Source: Flavobacteriaceae bacterium UBA3440 (GTDB taxonomy: Bacteria > Bacteroidota > Bacteroidia > Flavobacteriales > Flavobacteriaceae). Taken from it: a DNA stretch of 22,692 bases. The DNA is taken from contig DFSJ01000061.1 of NCBI GenBank assembly GCA_002378585.1, positions 1-22,692 of the forward strand, read 5' to 3'. Both the position numbers and the translations under genes were made by a program. The notes beneath the pieces were generated by a model. That model was not told the DNA's origin and did no database searches. It saw only the letters and a program-made list of their open reading frames with translations. Below, piece after piece: positions 1 through 7,712 of the stretch; the first letter of the stretch is position 1; the number at the start of each line of letters is the position of its first letter.

Positions 1-831
1 GATATCGCCCCAGGGAATATTTCGATCAAACACGGATTTATGGGGCCCAATTACACCACCGTTTCTGCCTGTGCTTCGTCAGCCAATGCGTTGATCGACG
101 CCCTGAATTATATCCGATTGGGTTACTGCAACGTAGTAGTCACTGGAGGTAGCGAGGCAGCTATTGCTATTGCTGGTGTCGGTGGGTTTAACGCCATGCA
201 GGCGCTCTCCACGCGCAACGAGGACCCAGCAACAGCCTCTCGTCCTTTTGACGCTACCCGCGATGGTTTTGTGTTGGGGGAAGGAGCCGGAGCGCTTATC
301 CTCGAAGAGTACGAACACGCCAAAGCTCGCGGTGCTAAAATTTACGCGGAAGTGGCTGGTGGAGGATTGTCTAGCGATGCGTACCACATTACCGCTCCTC
401 ATCCAGAAGGACTAGGCGTGATTCGGGTTATGGAAAATTGCTTAAAAGATGCGGGCATGCAACCACATGAAGTGGACGCGATCAACACTCATGGCACTTC
501 GACTCCCTTGGGTGATGTAGCTGAGCTTAAAGCAATCAGCAAAGTATTTGGAGATCATGCGCCTAAGATCAACATCAATTCAACCAAGTCGATGACGGGG
601 CATTTGTTGGGAGCCGCTGGGGCTATTGAAGCCATTGCTTCCATTTTGTCCATGAAATACGGTATCGTACCACCCACAATCAACCACGTCAATCAGGACG
701 AAAACATCAATCCTGAACTCAACTTAACGCTAAACAAAGCACAAAAAAGAGAAGTGCGTGTAGCGATGAGCAATACATTTGGTTTTGGCGGGCATAACGC
801 CTGTGTGTTGTTTAAAACCCTAGAAGACTAA
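1..831 (+). CDS. fabF: Beta-ketoacyl-ACP synthase II (KAS II), 3' part
   Basis: This is the C-terminal 276 residues of a FabF-type condensing enzyme, which joins malonyl-ACP to a growing acyl-ACP in fatty acid elongation in the cytoplasm. The frame is open from base 1, so the start lies outside the window; family length is about 410-420 residues, so roughly a third is missing. The Cys-His-His triad is visible: the nucleophile in SACAS at bases 70-72, the first His in NTHGTSTPLGD at 490-492, and the second His in TGHLLGAAG at 601-603. The conserved Lys lies at 586-588. The C-terminal glycine-rich motif NTFGFGGHNA is intact. rnc follows after five bases, so the two are almost certainly co-transcribed. 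The fabF, rnc, IPExxxVDY, pyk order is typical of Flavobacteriia. The call is secure; FabF rather than FabB is inferred from context and the HNA ending. Confidence 0.97.
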   Translation, partial: DIAPGNISIKHGFMGPNYTTVSACASSANALIDALNYIRLGYCNVVVTGGSEAAIAIAGVGGFNAMQALSTRNEDPATASRPFDATRDGFVLGEGAGALILEEYEHAKARGAKIYAEVAGGGLSSDAYHITAPHPEGLGVIRVMENCLKDAGMQPHEVDAINTHGTSTPLGDVAELKAISKVFGDHAPKININSTKSMTGHLLGAAGAIEAIASILSMKYGIVPPTINHVNQDENINPELNLTLNKAQKREVRVAMSNTFGFGGHNACVLFKTLED

Positions 832-836
832 GTTTG

Positions 837-1610
837 ATGAAACTGCGTTGGCCCAGGGCAACCAAGCAAAGCGCAGCTGATAAAGAGTTGGCGCAAGCAC
901 TTAAGCCTATTTTGGGATTTACCCCCCAACAACTAGAGCTTTACCGCAAAGCATTTACCCACAGTTCCGCACAAAAAAAAGACGCTCATGGCCACCCATT
1001 TAGCTATGAGCGTCTTGAATTTTTAGGAGATTCCATTTTGGGAACCATCATTGCCAAGTATCTCTACGATAGCGTGCCTGGGGGTGATGAAGGGTATCTA
1101 ACCAAGATGAGGTCCAAGATTGTTTCTAGGGAACACCTCAATGAATTGGGTAAGGAGTTAAAAATCATACAGTTTGTGGACAGCAAAGTCCAGGAACAGC
1201 ATTTCGGAGACAATATTTTCGGTAATTTATTCGAAGCGTTGGTGGGCGCTGTTTATCTGGACCAAGGATACGGTACCTGTTCTCAATTTATCTACAGGAA
1301 AATAATTGAGCCACATGTTGATCTCGACCAACTTGAAGGCAAGGTGGCCAGCTATAAGAGTTTGATGATTGAATGGTTTCAAAAGGAAAAAAAACGATTT
1401 GACTATCAAATATCGGTGGATTCCGGCAATGATGCACAGAAGCACTTTTGTGTCAAATTGGTTGTCGATGGCGTGGTGACCGGAAAAGGAAGGGCAACAT
1501 CCAAGAAAAAGGCAGAGGAAATTGCCTCCAAACGCGCCTATTTTTCACTTCAAGATAAAATCCAACGAAAAGCCCACTCAAGTGTGATAAACACAACAAA
1601 ACCAAGATAG
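837..1610 (+). CDS. rnc: Ribonuclease III
   Basis: This is a double-stranded-RNA endonuclease of 257 residues, expected to process rRNA precursors and structured mRNAs. The RNase III domain covers about residues 20-160, with signature ERLEFLGDS at 58-66 and a second conserved block, FEALVGAVYLD, at 132-142. Catalytic residues Asp65 and Glu133 are present. The metal-ligand position three residues before Glu133, Asp in E. coli and Aquifex enzymes, is Asn130 here. A dsRNA-binding domain follows at about 172-240, ending with the basic KGRATSKKKAEEIA stretch. I chose the ATG at 837; an in-frame TTG directly before it is also open but adds only one residue. Spacing to fabF is five bases. A perfect 8-bp inverted repeat overlaps the stop codon. 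Family assignment is secure. Confidence 0.97.
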   Translation: MKLRWPRATKQSAADKELAQALKPILGFTPQQLELYRKAFTHSSAQKKDAHGHPFSYERLEFLGDSILGTIIAKYLYDSVPGGDEGYLTKMRSKIVSREHLNELGKELKIIQFVDSKVQEQHFGDNIFGNLFEALVGAVYLDQGYGTCSQFIYRKIIEPHVDLDQLEGKVASYKSLMIEWFQKEKKRFDYQISVDSGNDAQKHFCVKLVVDGVVTGKGRATSKKKAEEIASKRAYFSLQDKIQRKAHSSVINTTKPR

Positions 1611-1618
1611 TTGTTGTG
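1592..1618 (+). other. Hairpin spanning the rnc stop codon
   Basis: CACAACAA at 1592-1599 is perfectly complementary to TTGTTGTG at 1611-1618, with an 11-base loop that contains the end of rnc and its TAG. No T-run follows, so this is not a classical intrinsic terminator. In the rnc transcript it would fold into an 8-bp A/U-rich stem at the boundary with the next gene. It could act as a weak 3'-end or processing element; function is inference only. Confidence 0.4.
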
Positions 1619-1659
1619 CAGAATATGTGGATTTGCCCGGGTTTGCTCAGCAATAATTA

Positions 1660-1667
1660 TATATTTG
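1660..1667 (+). promoter_or_regulatory. Bacteroidota -7 element before the IPExxxVDY gene
   Basis: TATATTTG matches the Bacteroidota sigma-factor -7 consensus TAnnTTTG. Candidate -33 TTG elements end at 1645 (14 bases away) and 1635 (24 bases away); neither has ideal spacing (about 17-23). Transcription would begin near 1674, only about ten bases before the ATG at 1684. This would give the IPExxxVDY-pyk-CYTH genes their own promoter in addition to read-through from fabF-rnc. Confidence 0.45.
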
Positions 1668-1683
1668 TATCGATTTTGGCCTT

Positions 1684-2148
1684 ATGAGTGCAGTACACAA
1701 ATTGTCGATTGATTATTACGACGAGCCTTGTCTGCTCATAGCCATTCACACCCCTTTAGAAGACTACACATTGGCCTACCAAATCAACAAATCTCTAAAT
1801 ACACGCCTAGCGCGACTAGATCAAGATGTTGAATTTGGCCGAGATGCTCGGTTTTCTGTTTTTGGCTGGGAAGATTTAAGCGCCGACGTTTATTGGCAAT
1901 TAATTGCCAATCAAACCGAAGTGTTCTCTCAAGAAAAGTATGGAGATTTGTTTCAATACACCCCAGTGGCTACCAGGGCTTGCTTGGTTCCAGAATTAAA
2001 AGAAGTTGATTATTTTATCAAAGTAGATGAAGCAGATCAAGCTTTGGAGGAACAACTCTTGGAGACACTGCTTCAAATCCCCTCAGTCGTCACTGCATTT
2101 GCCGTTGATTATGATCGTTTAAAATCAAAAAACAATTTAATTTTTTAA
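1684..2148 (+). CDS. IPExxxVDY family protein
   Basis: This 154-residue protein belongs to a small family named after an IPE-xxx-VDY motif and found between rnc and pyk in Flavobacteriia. The motif appears at residues 102-110 as VPELKEVDY, with Val replacing Ile, followed by FIKVDE. The N-terminal IHTPLEDYTLAYQIN (about 21-35) and C-terminal LKSKNNLIF (146-154) also look like conserved blocks. There is no signal peptide or membrane segment, so it should be cytoplasmic. Its function is unknown, and I do not assign one. The stop codon is separated from the pyk ATG by a single base, so co-translation with pyruvate kinase is likely. The persistent link to pyk suggests, without proving, a role tied to RNase III or pyruvate kinase. 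Confidence 0.85.
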   Translation: MSAVHKLSIDYYDEPCLLIAIHTPLEDYTLAYQINKSLNTRLARLDQDVEFGRDARFSVFGWEDLSADVYWQLIANQTEVFSQEKYGDLFQYTPVATRACLVPELKEVDYFIKVDEADQALEEQLLETLLQIPSVVTAFAVDYDRLKSKNNLIF

Positions 2149-2149
2149 T

Positions 2150-3580
2150 ATGTCACTCACCAAAAAGACCAAAATCGTCGCTACACTAGGTCCAGCGACC
2201 GAAAATCCTGAAGTACTCAAATCAATGATGCTAGCAGGGGTAGACGTTTTTAGGGTCAATTTTTCTCACGCTGATTACGCCGACGTGAAAGCGCGCATAG
2301 ACATGATTCGCGCTTTGAATGAGGAACTCGGATTACACGTGTCTATTCTCGCAGACCTTCAAGGTCCTAAACTGCGCGTAGGTGTGATGGAGGAGGGCAG
2401 CGTGGTTGCTCCAGGTGATGAGGTAACCTTTATGACTGGATCCCCTTTTGTGGGAGACAAGACCAAGGCATACATGACGTATACACAGTTCCCCCAAGAT
2501 GTAAAACCCGGAGAGAAAGTGTTGGTCGATGACGGAAAACTCATGTTTGAAGTGGTGAGCTCCAACGGGGTAGACAGCGTTTTGACCAAGGTGGTTCAAG
2601 GAGGTCCATTTAAATCTAAAAAAGGGGTGAACCTGCCCAATACCAATGTATCCTTACCAGCCCTTACGGAGAAAGACATTGAAGATGCGGTATTTGCCAT
2701 CGAACAGCAGGTGGATTGGATTGCATTATCTTTTGTGCGCCACAGCCAGGACATCATGGATTTGCAAAACCTGATCAAGGAGCATTCTGCCTACAAGATT
2801 CCGATCGTGGCTAAAATTGAAAAACCAGAGGCTATTGAAAATATCGACCAAATCATCGCTTACTGCGACGGTTTAATGGTGGCTCGTGGTGACCTCGGTG
2901 TGGAAATTCCCGCTCATGAGGTTCCGTTAATTCAAAAGCAATTGGTGCGCAAGTGCAAACAAGCGCGTATCCCTGTAATCATCGCTACCCAGATGATGGA
3001 AACCATGATTGACAGCCTGACACCTACCCGAGCAGAGGTGAATGATGTGGCCAACTCAGTGATGGATGGTGCTGATGCAGTGATGCTCTCTGGGGAAACC
3101 TCCGTGGGTAAATATCCGGTTCAAGTAATCGAGACCATGAGTAGAATTCTCAGAAGTGTTGAAGACGCAGACTCTATTCAGGTGCCTGCTGAAGCGCCGT
3201 CGGTAAAAACCAAACGATTTGTCACCAAATCGGTTTGTTACCACGCCGTAGTCATGGCTAAAGATATTGAGGCCAAGTCTTTGCAGTTGTTGACCAACAG
3301 TGGGTTTACCGCCTACCAAGTATCCGCATGCAGGCCTTCTTGCCACATTTTGGTGTTTACTTCCAACAAACGCATCTTATCTCAACTGAATTTGCTTTGG
3401 GGGGTAAAGGCATTCTTCTACGATAAACGCGAGTCAACTGACCAAACTATCGCTGACCTCAACCAGATTGGTAAAGATCAAGGAATACTAAATTCCGGGG
3501 ACTATACCATTACCTTGACTTCTATGCCGCTTAAGGAAAAAGGCATGGTCAACTCTTTAAAAGTGACTGAAATCATTTAG
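2150..3580 (+). CDS. pyk: Pyruvate kinase
   Basis: Converts phosphoenolpyruvate and ADP to pyruvate and ATP, the last step of glycolysis, in the cytoplasm. The protein is 476 residues, the normal bacterial length. Features in order: N-terminal KTKIVATLGPAT and FRVNFSHA (substrate and nucleotide residues), ADLQGPKLRVG entering the small B domain, VDDGKL, then KIEKPEAIENI from Lys222, with Lys222 the expected catalytic residue and Glu224 a metal ligand. MVARGDLGVE at 243-252 supplies the second metal ligand, Asp248. ATQMMETM and TRAEVNDVANSVMDGADAVMLSGET follow as conserved blocks. The C-terminal allosteric-type domain from about residue 350 is present and diverges more. One base separates it from the preceding gene and nine from the CYTH gene, so it sits in the middle of an operon. 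Confidence 0.98.
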   Translation: MSLTKKTKIVATLGPATENPEVLKSMMLAGVDVFRVNFSHADYADVKARIDMIRALNEELGLHVSILADLQGPKLRVGVMEEGSVVAPGDEVTFMTGSPFVGDKTKAYMTYTQFPQDVKPGEKVLVDDGKLMFEVVSSNGVDSVLTKVVQGGPFKSKKGVNLPNTNVSLPALTEKDIEDAVFAIEQQVDWIALSFVRHSQDIMDLQNLIKEHSAYKIPIVAKIEKPEAIENIDQIIAYCDGLMVARGDLGVEIPAHEVPLIQKQLVRKCKQARIPVIIATQMMETMIDSLTPTRAEVNDVANSVMDGADAVMLSGETSVGKYPVQVIETMSRILRSVEDADSIQVPAEAPSVKTKRFVTKSVCYHAVVMAKDIEAKSLQLLTNSGFTAYQVSACRPSCHILVFTSNKRILSQLNLLWGVKAFFYDKRESTDQTIADLNQIGKDQGILNSGDYTITLTSMPLKEKGMVNSLKVTEII

Positions 3581-3589
3581 CCTCAGGCT

Positions 3590-4072
3590 ATGGTAGAAAT
3601 TGAGCGTAAGTTTTTGGTTCAGTCACAGGAGTTTATTCATCTGGCGACCCACCATGAGTTTATCGCTCAAGGTTTTTTGTCTGTTGATCCTGCGCGCGTC
3701 GTGCGCGTGCGCGTGCTGAATACAGGAGGCAAATTAACCGTTAAAGGGCAATCCAGCTCAGATGGGACGAGCCGTTTTGAATGGGAGCAGTCTCTGTCTA
3801 GCGAAGAAGCTCAGGCTCTTTTTAGTTTGTGTCTGCCCGGTCGCATTGAGAAAACTCGGTACTTCGTGCCCGCTGGCACACATACTTTTGAGGTGGATGT
3901 CTTTTCCGGTGAAAATCTAGGTCTAGTAATCGCTGAAATAGAACTGAGTAGAGCCGATGAAACCTTTGATCACCCTGAGTGGTTGGGATCAGAAGTGACT
4001 GGAGACCCTAGATACTACAACGCCAATTTGACCAAGTTCCCCTTCAATCAATGGGGAAGCTCCACCCATTAG
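3590..4072 (+). CDS. CYTH domain protein (triphosphate tunnel family)
   Basis: A 160-residue single-domain member of the CYTH superfamily, beta-tunnel enzymes that bind triphosphate compounds through many charged residues and a divalent metal. The hallmark ExExK motif is at the N-terminus as EIERK, residues 3-7. Further family blocks are VVRVRVLNTGGKLTVKG, the FEVDVFSGENLGLVIAEIEL strand region, and a GDPRYYNANLTK ending typical of bacterial short CYTH proteins. Activity could be inorganic triphosphatase or another triphosphate hydrolase; the sequence cannot settle the substrate. It follows pyk by nine bases and is probably the last gene of the fabF-side operon. Its TAG stop overlaps the pheS stop on the other strand. 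The coding stretch at 3701-3716 is a run of alternating purines and pyrimidines. Confidence 0.92.
   Translation: MVEIERKFLVQSQEFIHLATHHEFIAQGFLSVDPARVVRVRVLNTGGKLTVKGQSSSDGTSRFEWEQSLSSEEAQALFSLCLPGRIEKTRYFVPAGTHTFEVDVFSGENLGLVIAEIELSRADETFDHPEWLGSEVTGDPRYYNANLTKFPFNQWGSSTH
4050..4070. other. Hairpin at the CYTH/pheS convergent end
   Basis: AATGGG at 4050-4055 and CCCATT at 4065-4070 form a perfect 6-bp inverted repeat with a nine-base loop, ending within the overlapping stop codons. As an inverted repeat it would form in both transcripts. There is no T-run on either side, so it is not a standard terminator. It may still mark a bidirectional 3' end. Confidence 0.35.
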
Positions 4073-5088
4073 AATCTCGGTTGGAATTGTTCCAAGAAGC
4101 GAAGATCGTTTTCGCTCAACAACCTGATGTCGGAAATCTGATGCAACAGTAGGGCGATTCGGTCTATACCCATACCAAAGGCAAATCCAGAATATTCCTC
4201 AGGATCAATGCCGCAATTTTTTAAGACCTCAGGATCGACCATACCACACCCCATAATCTCCAACCAACCTGTTCCTTTGGTCATTTTATAGTCGGTCTCT
4301 GTTTCCAATCCCCAATAAACATCTACTTCAGCACTGGGTTCAGTAAATGGAAAGTAGGAAGGTCTCATTCTAATTTTAGAAGTGCCGAACAAGGCGTTGG
4401 TAAAGTAGGCCAGTGTTTGTTTTAAGTCAGCGAACGATACATTTTTATCGATGTACAGTCCCTCGATTTGGTGAAAAAAGCAGTGGGACCGAGCGGAAAT
4501 CGCCTCGTTTCTGTACACCCTTCCCGGTGATATTGTTCGAATAGGCGGTTGGTGGGTTTCCATATAGCGCACCTGAACGGACGAGGTATGGGTGCGCAAC
4601 ATCCAATCTGGGTCTGTTTGCAAGAAAAAGGTGTCTTGCATATCTCTAGCCGGGTGGTATTCAGGAAGATTTAGCGCCGTGAAATTGTGCCAATCATCCT
4701 CCATCTCTGGACCTTCAGAAACATTAAATCCGATGCGCGAAAAGATCTCGACGATTCTGTTTTTTACTTCACTGATCGGGTGAATAGCTCCCATAGGTAG
4801 AGGATATCCAGGCCTTGTCAGATCGCCCAGACTGCCGAGTTTGGCAGATTGGCCAGAAGCCTGGCTTTTAAAGCCTTCAATTTTTTCTGCGCAACGCTCT
4901 TTAAGCTCGTTGAGTTTCTGGCCGTATTCCTTTTTTTGGTCGTTGGGTATATTCTTAAAGTCGGCAAATAAGGCGGCCAAGACTCCTTTTTTGCCTAAGT
5001 ATTGTATGCGAAATTCTTCCACCGCAGCAGCGTTTTCTGGAGTGAATTCGGCCACTTGATCCAAGTGTTTTTGCAGTTGATCCAACAT
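4069..5088 (-). CDS. pheS: Phenylalanyl-tRNA synthetase alpha subunit
   Basis: The catalytic subunit of the alpha2-beta2 enzyme that charges tRNA-Phe with phenylalanine; 339 residues, full length. The N-terminal about 85 residues form the coiled-coil arm expected to contact tRNA. The class II core follows: motif 1 region around HPISEVKNRIVEIF, the DMQDTFFL and LLRTHTSSVQVRYM blocks, motif 2 GRVYRNEAISARSHCFFHQ, and motif 3 GFAFGMGIDRIALLL. The C-terminal NDLRFLEQFQPRF matches the family. The ATG at 5088 gives the expected start, and a perfect -7 element lies 30-37 bases upstream. The beta-subunit gene pheT is not in this window, so the subunits are encoded apart, common in Bacteroidota. It is read in the same direction as the Bat genes but separated from batE by 60 bases. 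Confidence 0.98.
   Translation of the reverse strand: MLDQLQKHLDQVAEFTPENAAAVEEFRIQYLGKKGVLAALFADFKNIPNDQKKEYGQKLNELKERCAEKIEGFKSQASGQSAKLGSLGDLTRPGYPLPMGAIHPISEVKNRIVEIFSRIGFNVSEGPEMEDDWHNFTALNLPEYHPARDMQDTFFLQTDPDWMLRTHTSSVQVRYMETHQPPIRTISPGRVYRNEAISARSHCFFHQIEGLYIDKNVSFADLKQTLAYFTNALFGTSKIRMRPSYFPFTEPSAEVDVYWGLETETDYKMTKGTGWLEIMGCGMVDPEVLKNCGIDPEEYSGFAFGMGIDRIALLLHQISDIRLLSENDLRFLEQFQPRF
4081..4095. other. Hairpin inside the pheS 3' end
   Basis: TTGGAA at 4081-4086 and TTCCAA at 4090-4095 form a perfect 6-bp inverted repeat with a three-base loop, starting nine bases past the CYTH stop codon and encoding part of the pheS C-terminus. With the hairpin at 4050-4070 it brackets the convergent stop overlap. 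Any role in ending the pyk-CYTH transcript is inference. Confidence 0.35.
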
Positions 5089-5117
5089 AATTCTATGCGA
5101 AAAGGGATTTTAGCCTC

Positions 5118-5125
5118 CAAAGGTA
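5118..5125 (-). promoter_or_regulatory. Bacteroidota -7 element for pheS
   Basis: Read on the minus strand this is TACCTTTG, an exact match to TAnnTTTG, in the 60-base gap between batE and pheS. No TTG stands at the expected -33 distance, so only half of the consensus is present. Transcription would start near 5111, leaving a leader of about 22 bases before the pheS ATG. This suggests pheS can be expressed independently of the Bat locus. Confidence 0.45.
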
Positions 5126-5148
5126 TAAAAATAGGAGGGTTATTGAGT

Positions 5149-5934
5149 CTATTCAGGTAATTCCCTCAGTTTTTTTAAGCCTGAGAGCTCCATCCAGCCC
5201 TGAGTTCCATCTGCCAAAGCAATATGTCCCCATCCATCGAGCTCTTCCAGTACCTGAACCTTGGTGCCCTCGTTCAGGGGAAACAATTCTGGAGCGCTTA
5301 CAGCGGGTGCCTCCCGAACGGATACCACACCAAAAACGATGGCTGGCTGATCTTTTGAGGTCCAATGATCCCTCAAATATTCAGCGGAAAAAGACAAGAA
5401 TCCAGTAATTGCGCTTAGGGTAGCTAAGGCAAATCCCCATTTCTTCAAACGAGCCGTCCCACCTAATCGATAAATCGCTGCAAAAGTGACAAACAGCCAC
5501 ATGCCCAACCATGCCCCGTATTTTAGGTACGCGGGATTCCATTGAACAATACTTCTCACCATCGCAGTGCCTAGTGTTGGTGCTAGAGGGGTCACCGCTT
5601 GATCTAAGGTCATTTTTTGGGCGTAGGCTAGATTGGCCGCGACATCTTCATCCTTAGGATTGATGAGCAGGGCCTTTTCATAATAGTAGATACTGTTGCC
5701 TACCTGATTTGATTTGTAGTAGGCATTGGCCAAATTAAAGTACAGCGCTTCATCCGCTAGTCCTGATTGGTTTATTTTCTCATACTGCTCAATCGCATCA
5801 GCATATCGCTCTTCTTGATAAGCTTTTTGCGCTTCAGCCCACCAGGCATCCGCTTGATCCTGCATGTTGGTTTGTCCCCAAGACAGGCAATAGTTTCCCA
5901 AGAGCAATCCTAAAATCAATAGACGTGTTTTCAT
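5149..5934 (-). CDS. batE: BatE: TPR and SH3-like membrane protein
   Basis: The last gene of the Bat locus, 261 residues. It has an N-terminal signal-type hydrophobic segment (1-20), a periplasmic TPR region at about 28-105 (FNLANAYYKSNQVGNSIYYYEKAL is a clear repeat), two membrane segments at about 137-157 and 165-185, and a C-terminal bacterial SH3-like domain at about 197-255 ending GTQGWMEL. This architecture is the standard BatE one. TPRs and SH3 domains usually mediate protein or wall contacts, so a scaffold role in the Bat complex is likely; biochemical function is not known. Its ATG shares one base with the batD TGA stop (TGATG), pointing to translational coupling. There is a Cys at residue 15, but the bases around it do not make a convincing lipobox. 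Confidence 0.93.
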   Translation of the reverse strand: MKTRLLILGLLLGNYCLSWGQTNMQDQADAWWAEAQKAYQEERYADAIEQYEKINQSGLADEALYFNLANAYYKSNQVGNSIYYYEKALLINPKDEDVAANLAYAQKMTLDQAVTPLAPTLGTAMVRSIVQWNPAYLKYGAWLGMWLFVTFAAIYRLGGTARLKKWGFALATLSAITGFLSFSAEYLRDHWTSKDQPAIVFGVVSVREAPAVSAPELFPLNEGTKVQVLEELDGWGHIALADGTQGWMELSGLKKLRELPE

Positions 5935-7712
5935 CAGCTTTGGTGTTGTTTGTCCAGGTCGGTAAGAACAGCTAGGGCTGCTGTGTAATCTTCATGCATG
6001 TCCGATATTTTTTTCGGACTGTAACGAGCCATAGCACATCGGTTTAACAACTCGATTAAACGCCCAGAAACCTCTTTAGAGACTCCCTGAGCCATCAATA
6101 ACTCTTCGATGGTGTCGTGAGTCATATCTGCGGTTTCTATCGATAGGCGAGCCTTTAGGAAGTGCTGCATGGATTTTTCCAGGGCTAAATAGAAGCTGTC
6201 AGGGGTTTTGAGTGCTTTTTGAGCTTGACCCAAATACTTTTTAGCCATTCGGGAAGAAGCTTTTCTCTTGAGGGCACCCAAATCATTTCCGCGCGCTTCA
6301 TTATATCGGATCCACCAACCTAATATGGGCAACAACAAAAGGGGCATGAGCCAAATCAAATAGAAATCCAAGTCTTCAATAAACGTGGCGGTCGCTATTG
6401 GCGCTAACTGATGGGTTAATTTGATAAACCTAAATCCTTCTGAGCGCATTGTTGGCGATGAGCTTTGGGTGTTATTGGTGTTTGCGGACTCACCGCTGAG
6501 GGCACCACCCAACGCCTGAATATTGATTTCCTCCGTGGTGCGGGTCACGTATTTTTTGGCTTTGGGGTCAAAGTAGCTAAATGCTAACCCTGGAATCGGA
6601 TAGCTTCCTTGAAAGTTGGGGATGATGGTGTAGGTGTCAGAAATGGTCCCCTCCATGCCTGAGCGACTGTTATTTATATTTTGTTTGTTTTCTGGCGCAT
6701 AGCGTTCCAAGGCAGCAGGGACTTTTAGCTCCGGCAGGCTAAACAACTTCAGGTTTCCTTTTCCGGTTACCCTGACCTCTACTTCAAGCGCAGTGCCTGT
6801 ATCCAAGGCAGTTTTGTTGGGGGTCACAAAAAAGTCAAAGCTGCCCACAGCTCCCGTGAAAGAGGCTGGTCTGTTTTCTTGAGGGAGCTCTTTTACGTCT
6901 ATGGTGATTTCAGCCGTTGAAGCTACTCGTGTGGCAGGGGCATAAAGCGGCCTGCCAAAGAAGTCCCTGCGGTTGGTGGGGACATCTACTGAAAGTTCAA
7001 AAGTATAGGGTTTCAGGCTGAGTTTCCCCGTTTTTTGCGGATACAGCAATACGCGCTTGAGCACCACAGATTGATAGGATTTTCCTTCATACGTAGTGGG
7101 CTCAAAGTTATAGGCGTTTATCGGTAGGTCTTGGTTCCAAAAATGGGTGTATTCTGCCGCATCTACCGAATTAAAGTTGGTGACATTGACACCGTTTCCA
7201 ACCAATAATTTATACGTGATCAGTATGCCCTCGTTTAGGTACGGATTTGTTTTGGACACCTCTGAAATGACCCGCACATTCTGATCGGCTACATCCTGGG
7301 CGGTTTGTTCATCACTTGGTTTGGCTACTGCTTCGGTGACCTCTACTTTTTTGGCTGCCGTTTTATAAACTGTTCCGTCAATCGTGATTTCTGCCTGTCC
7401 AATGGTCCATGAGCCTTTGGCGGTGGGTTGCAGAATGAATGAAAAGGTTCTGGAAAAAGAGCGCACACCGTTGATCCAAGATGAGCTGGTGGATTGCGAG
7501 GGTCCCATGAGTACTTTAAACCCTTTAAACGTTGGTGCCTCAAAGTGATCTCCGTCACGGTTCATGGTGAAATCTACGCGCAATCGTTCATTGAGCCCCA
7601 GTTTTTCTTTGCTCAAGGATACTTCAAAGAGGATTTCTTTGTCTTGGGCCCACATTCCTGTGGCCCAAACCATTGCCAGCATCCCCAATAGCACACCTCT
7701 GATCTGTTGCAT
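5934..7712 (-). CDS. batD: BatD: large periplasmic beta-rich membrane protein
   Basis: A 592-residue protein of normal BatD length. It begins with a signal peptide (about 1-22, cleavage near WAQ), followed by roughly 420 residues of periplasmic beta-sandwich repeats typical of BatD (for example the EILFEVSLSKEKLGLNERLRV opening and EVEVRVTGKGNL later). A single membrane segment lies around 450-470 (LIWLMPLLLLPILGWWI), then a mainly helical, Lys- and Arg-containing cytoplasmic tail. BatD is thought to work with the VWA proteins BatA and BatB at the inner membrane; the molecular task is unsettled. Its ATG overlaps the batC TAA by one base (TAATG), and its TGA overlaps the batE ATG, so it is coupled on both sides. 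Confidence 0.95.
   Translation of the reverse strand: MQQIRGVLLGMLAMVWATGMWAQDKEILFEVSLSKEKLGLNERLRVDFTMNRDGDHFEAPTFKGFKVLMGPSQSTSSSWINGVRSFSRTFSFILQPTAKGSWTIGQAEITIDGTVYKTAAKKVEVTEAVAKPSDEQTAQDVADQNVRVISEVSKTNPYLNEGILITYKLLVGNGVNVTNFNSVDAAEYTHFWNQDLPINAYNFEPTTYEGKSYQSVVLKRVLLYPQKTGKLSLKPYTFELSVDVPTNRRDFFGRPLYAPATRVASTAEITIDVKELPQENRPASFTGAVGSFDFFVTPNKTALDTGTALEVEVRVTGKGNLKLFSLPELKVPAALERYAPENKQNINNSRSGMEGTISDTYTIIPNFQGSYPIPGLAFSYFDPKAKKYVTRTTEEINIQALGGALSGESANTNNTQSSSPTMRSEGFRFIKLTHQLAPIATATFIEDLDFYLIWLMPLLLLPILGWWIRYNEARGNDLGALKRKASSRMAKKYLGQAQKALKTPDSFYLALEKSMQHFLKARLSIETADMTHDTIEELLMAQGVSKEVSGRLIELLNRCAMARYSPKKISDMHEDYTAALAVLTDLDKQHQS

Noticed and set aside
5114..5138. CCTCC/GGAGG inverted repeat in the batE-pheS gap as a terminator for the Bat locus.
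   Set aside because: The arms are five bases with a 15-base loop, there is no T-run, and one arm runs into the pheS -7 element.
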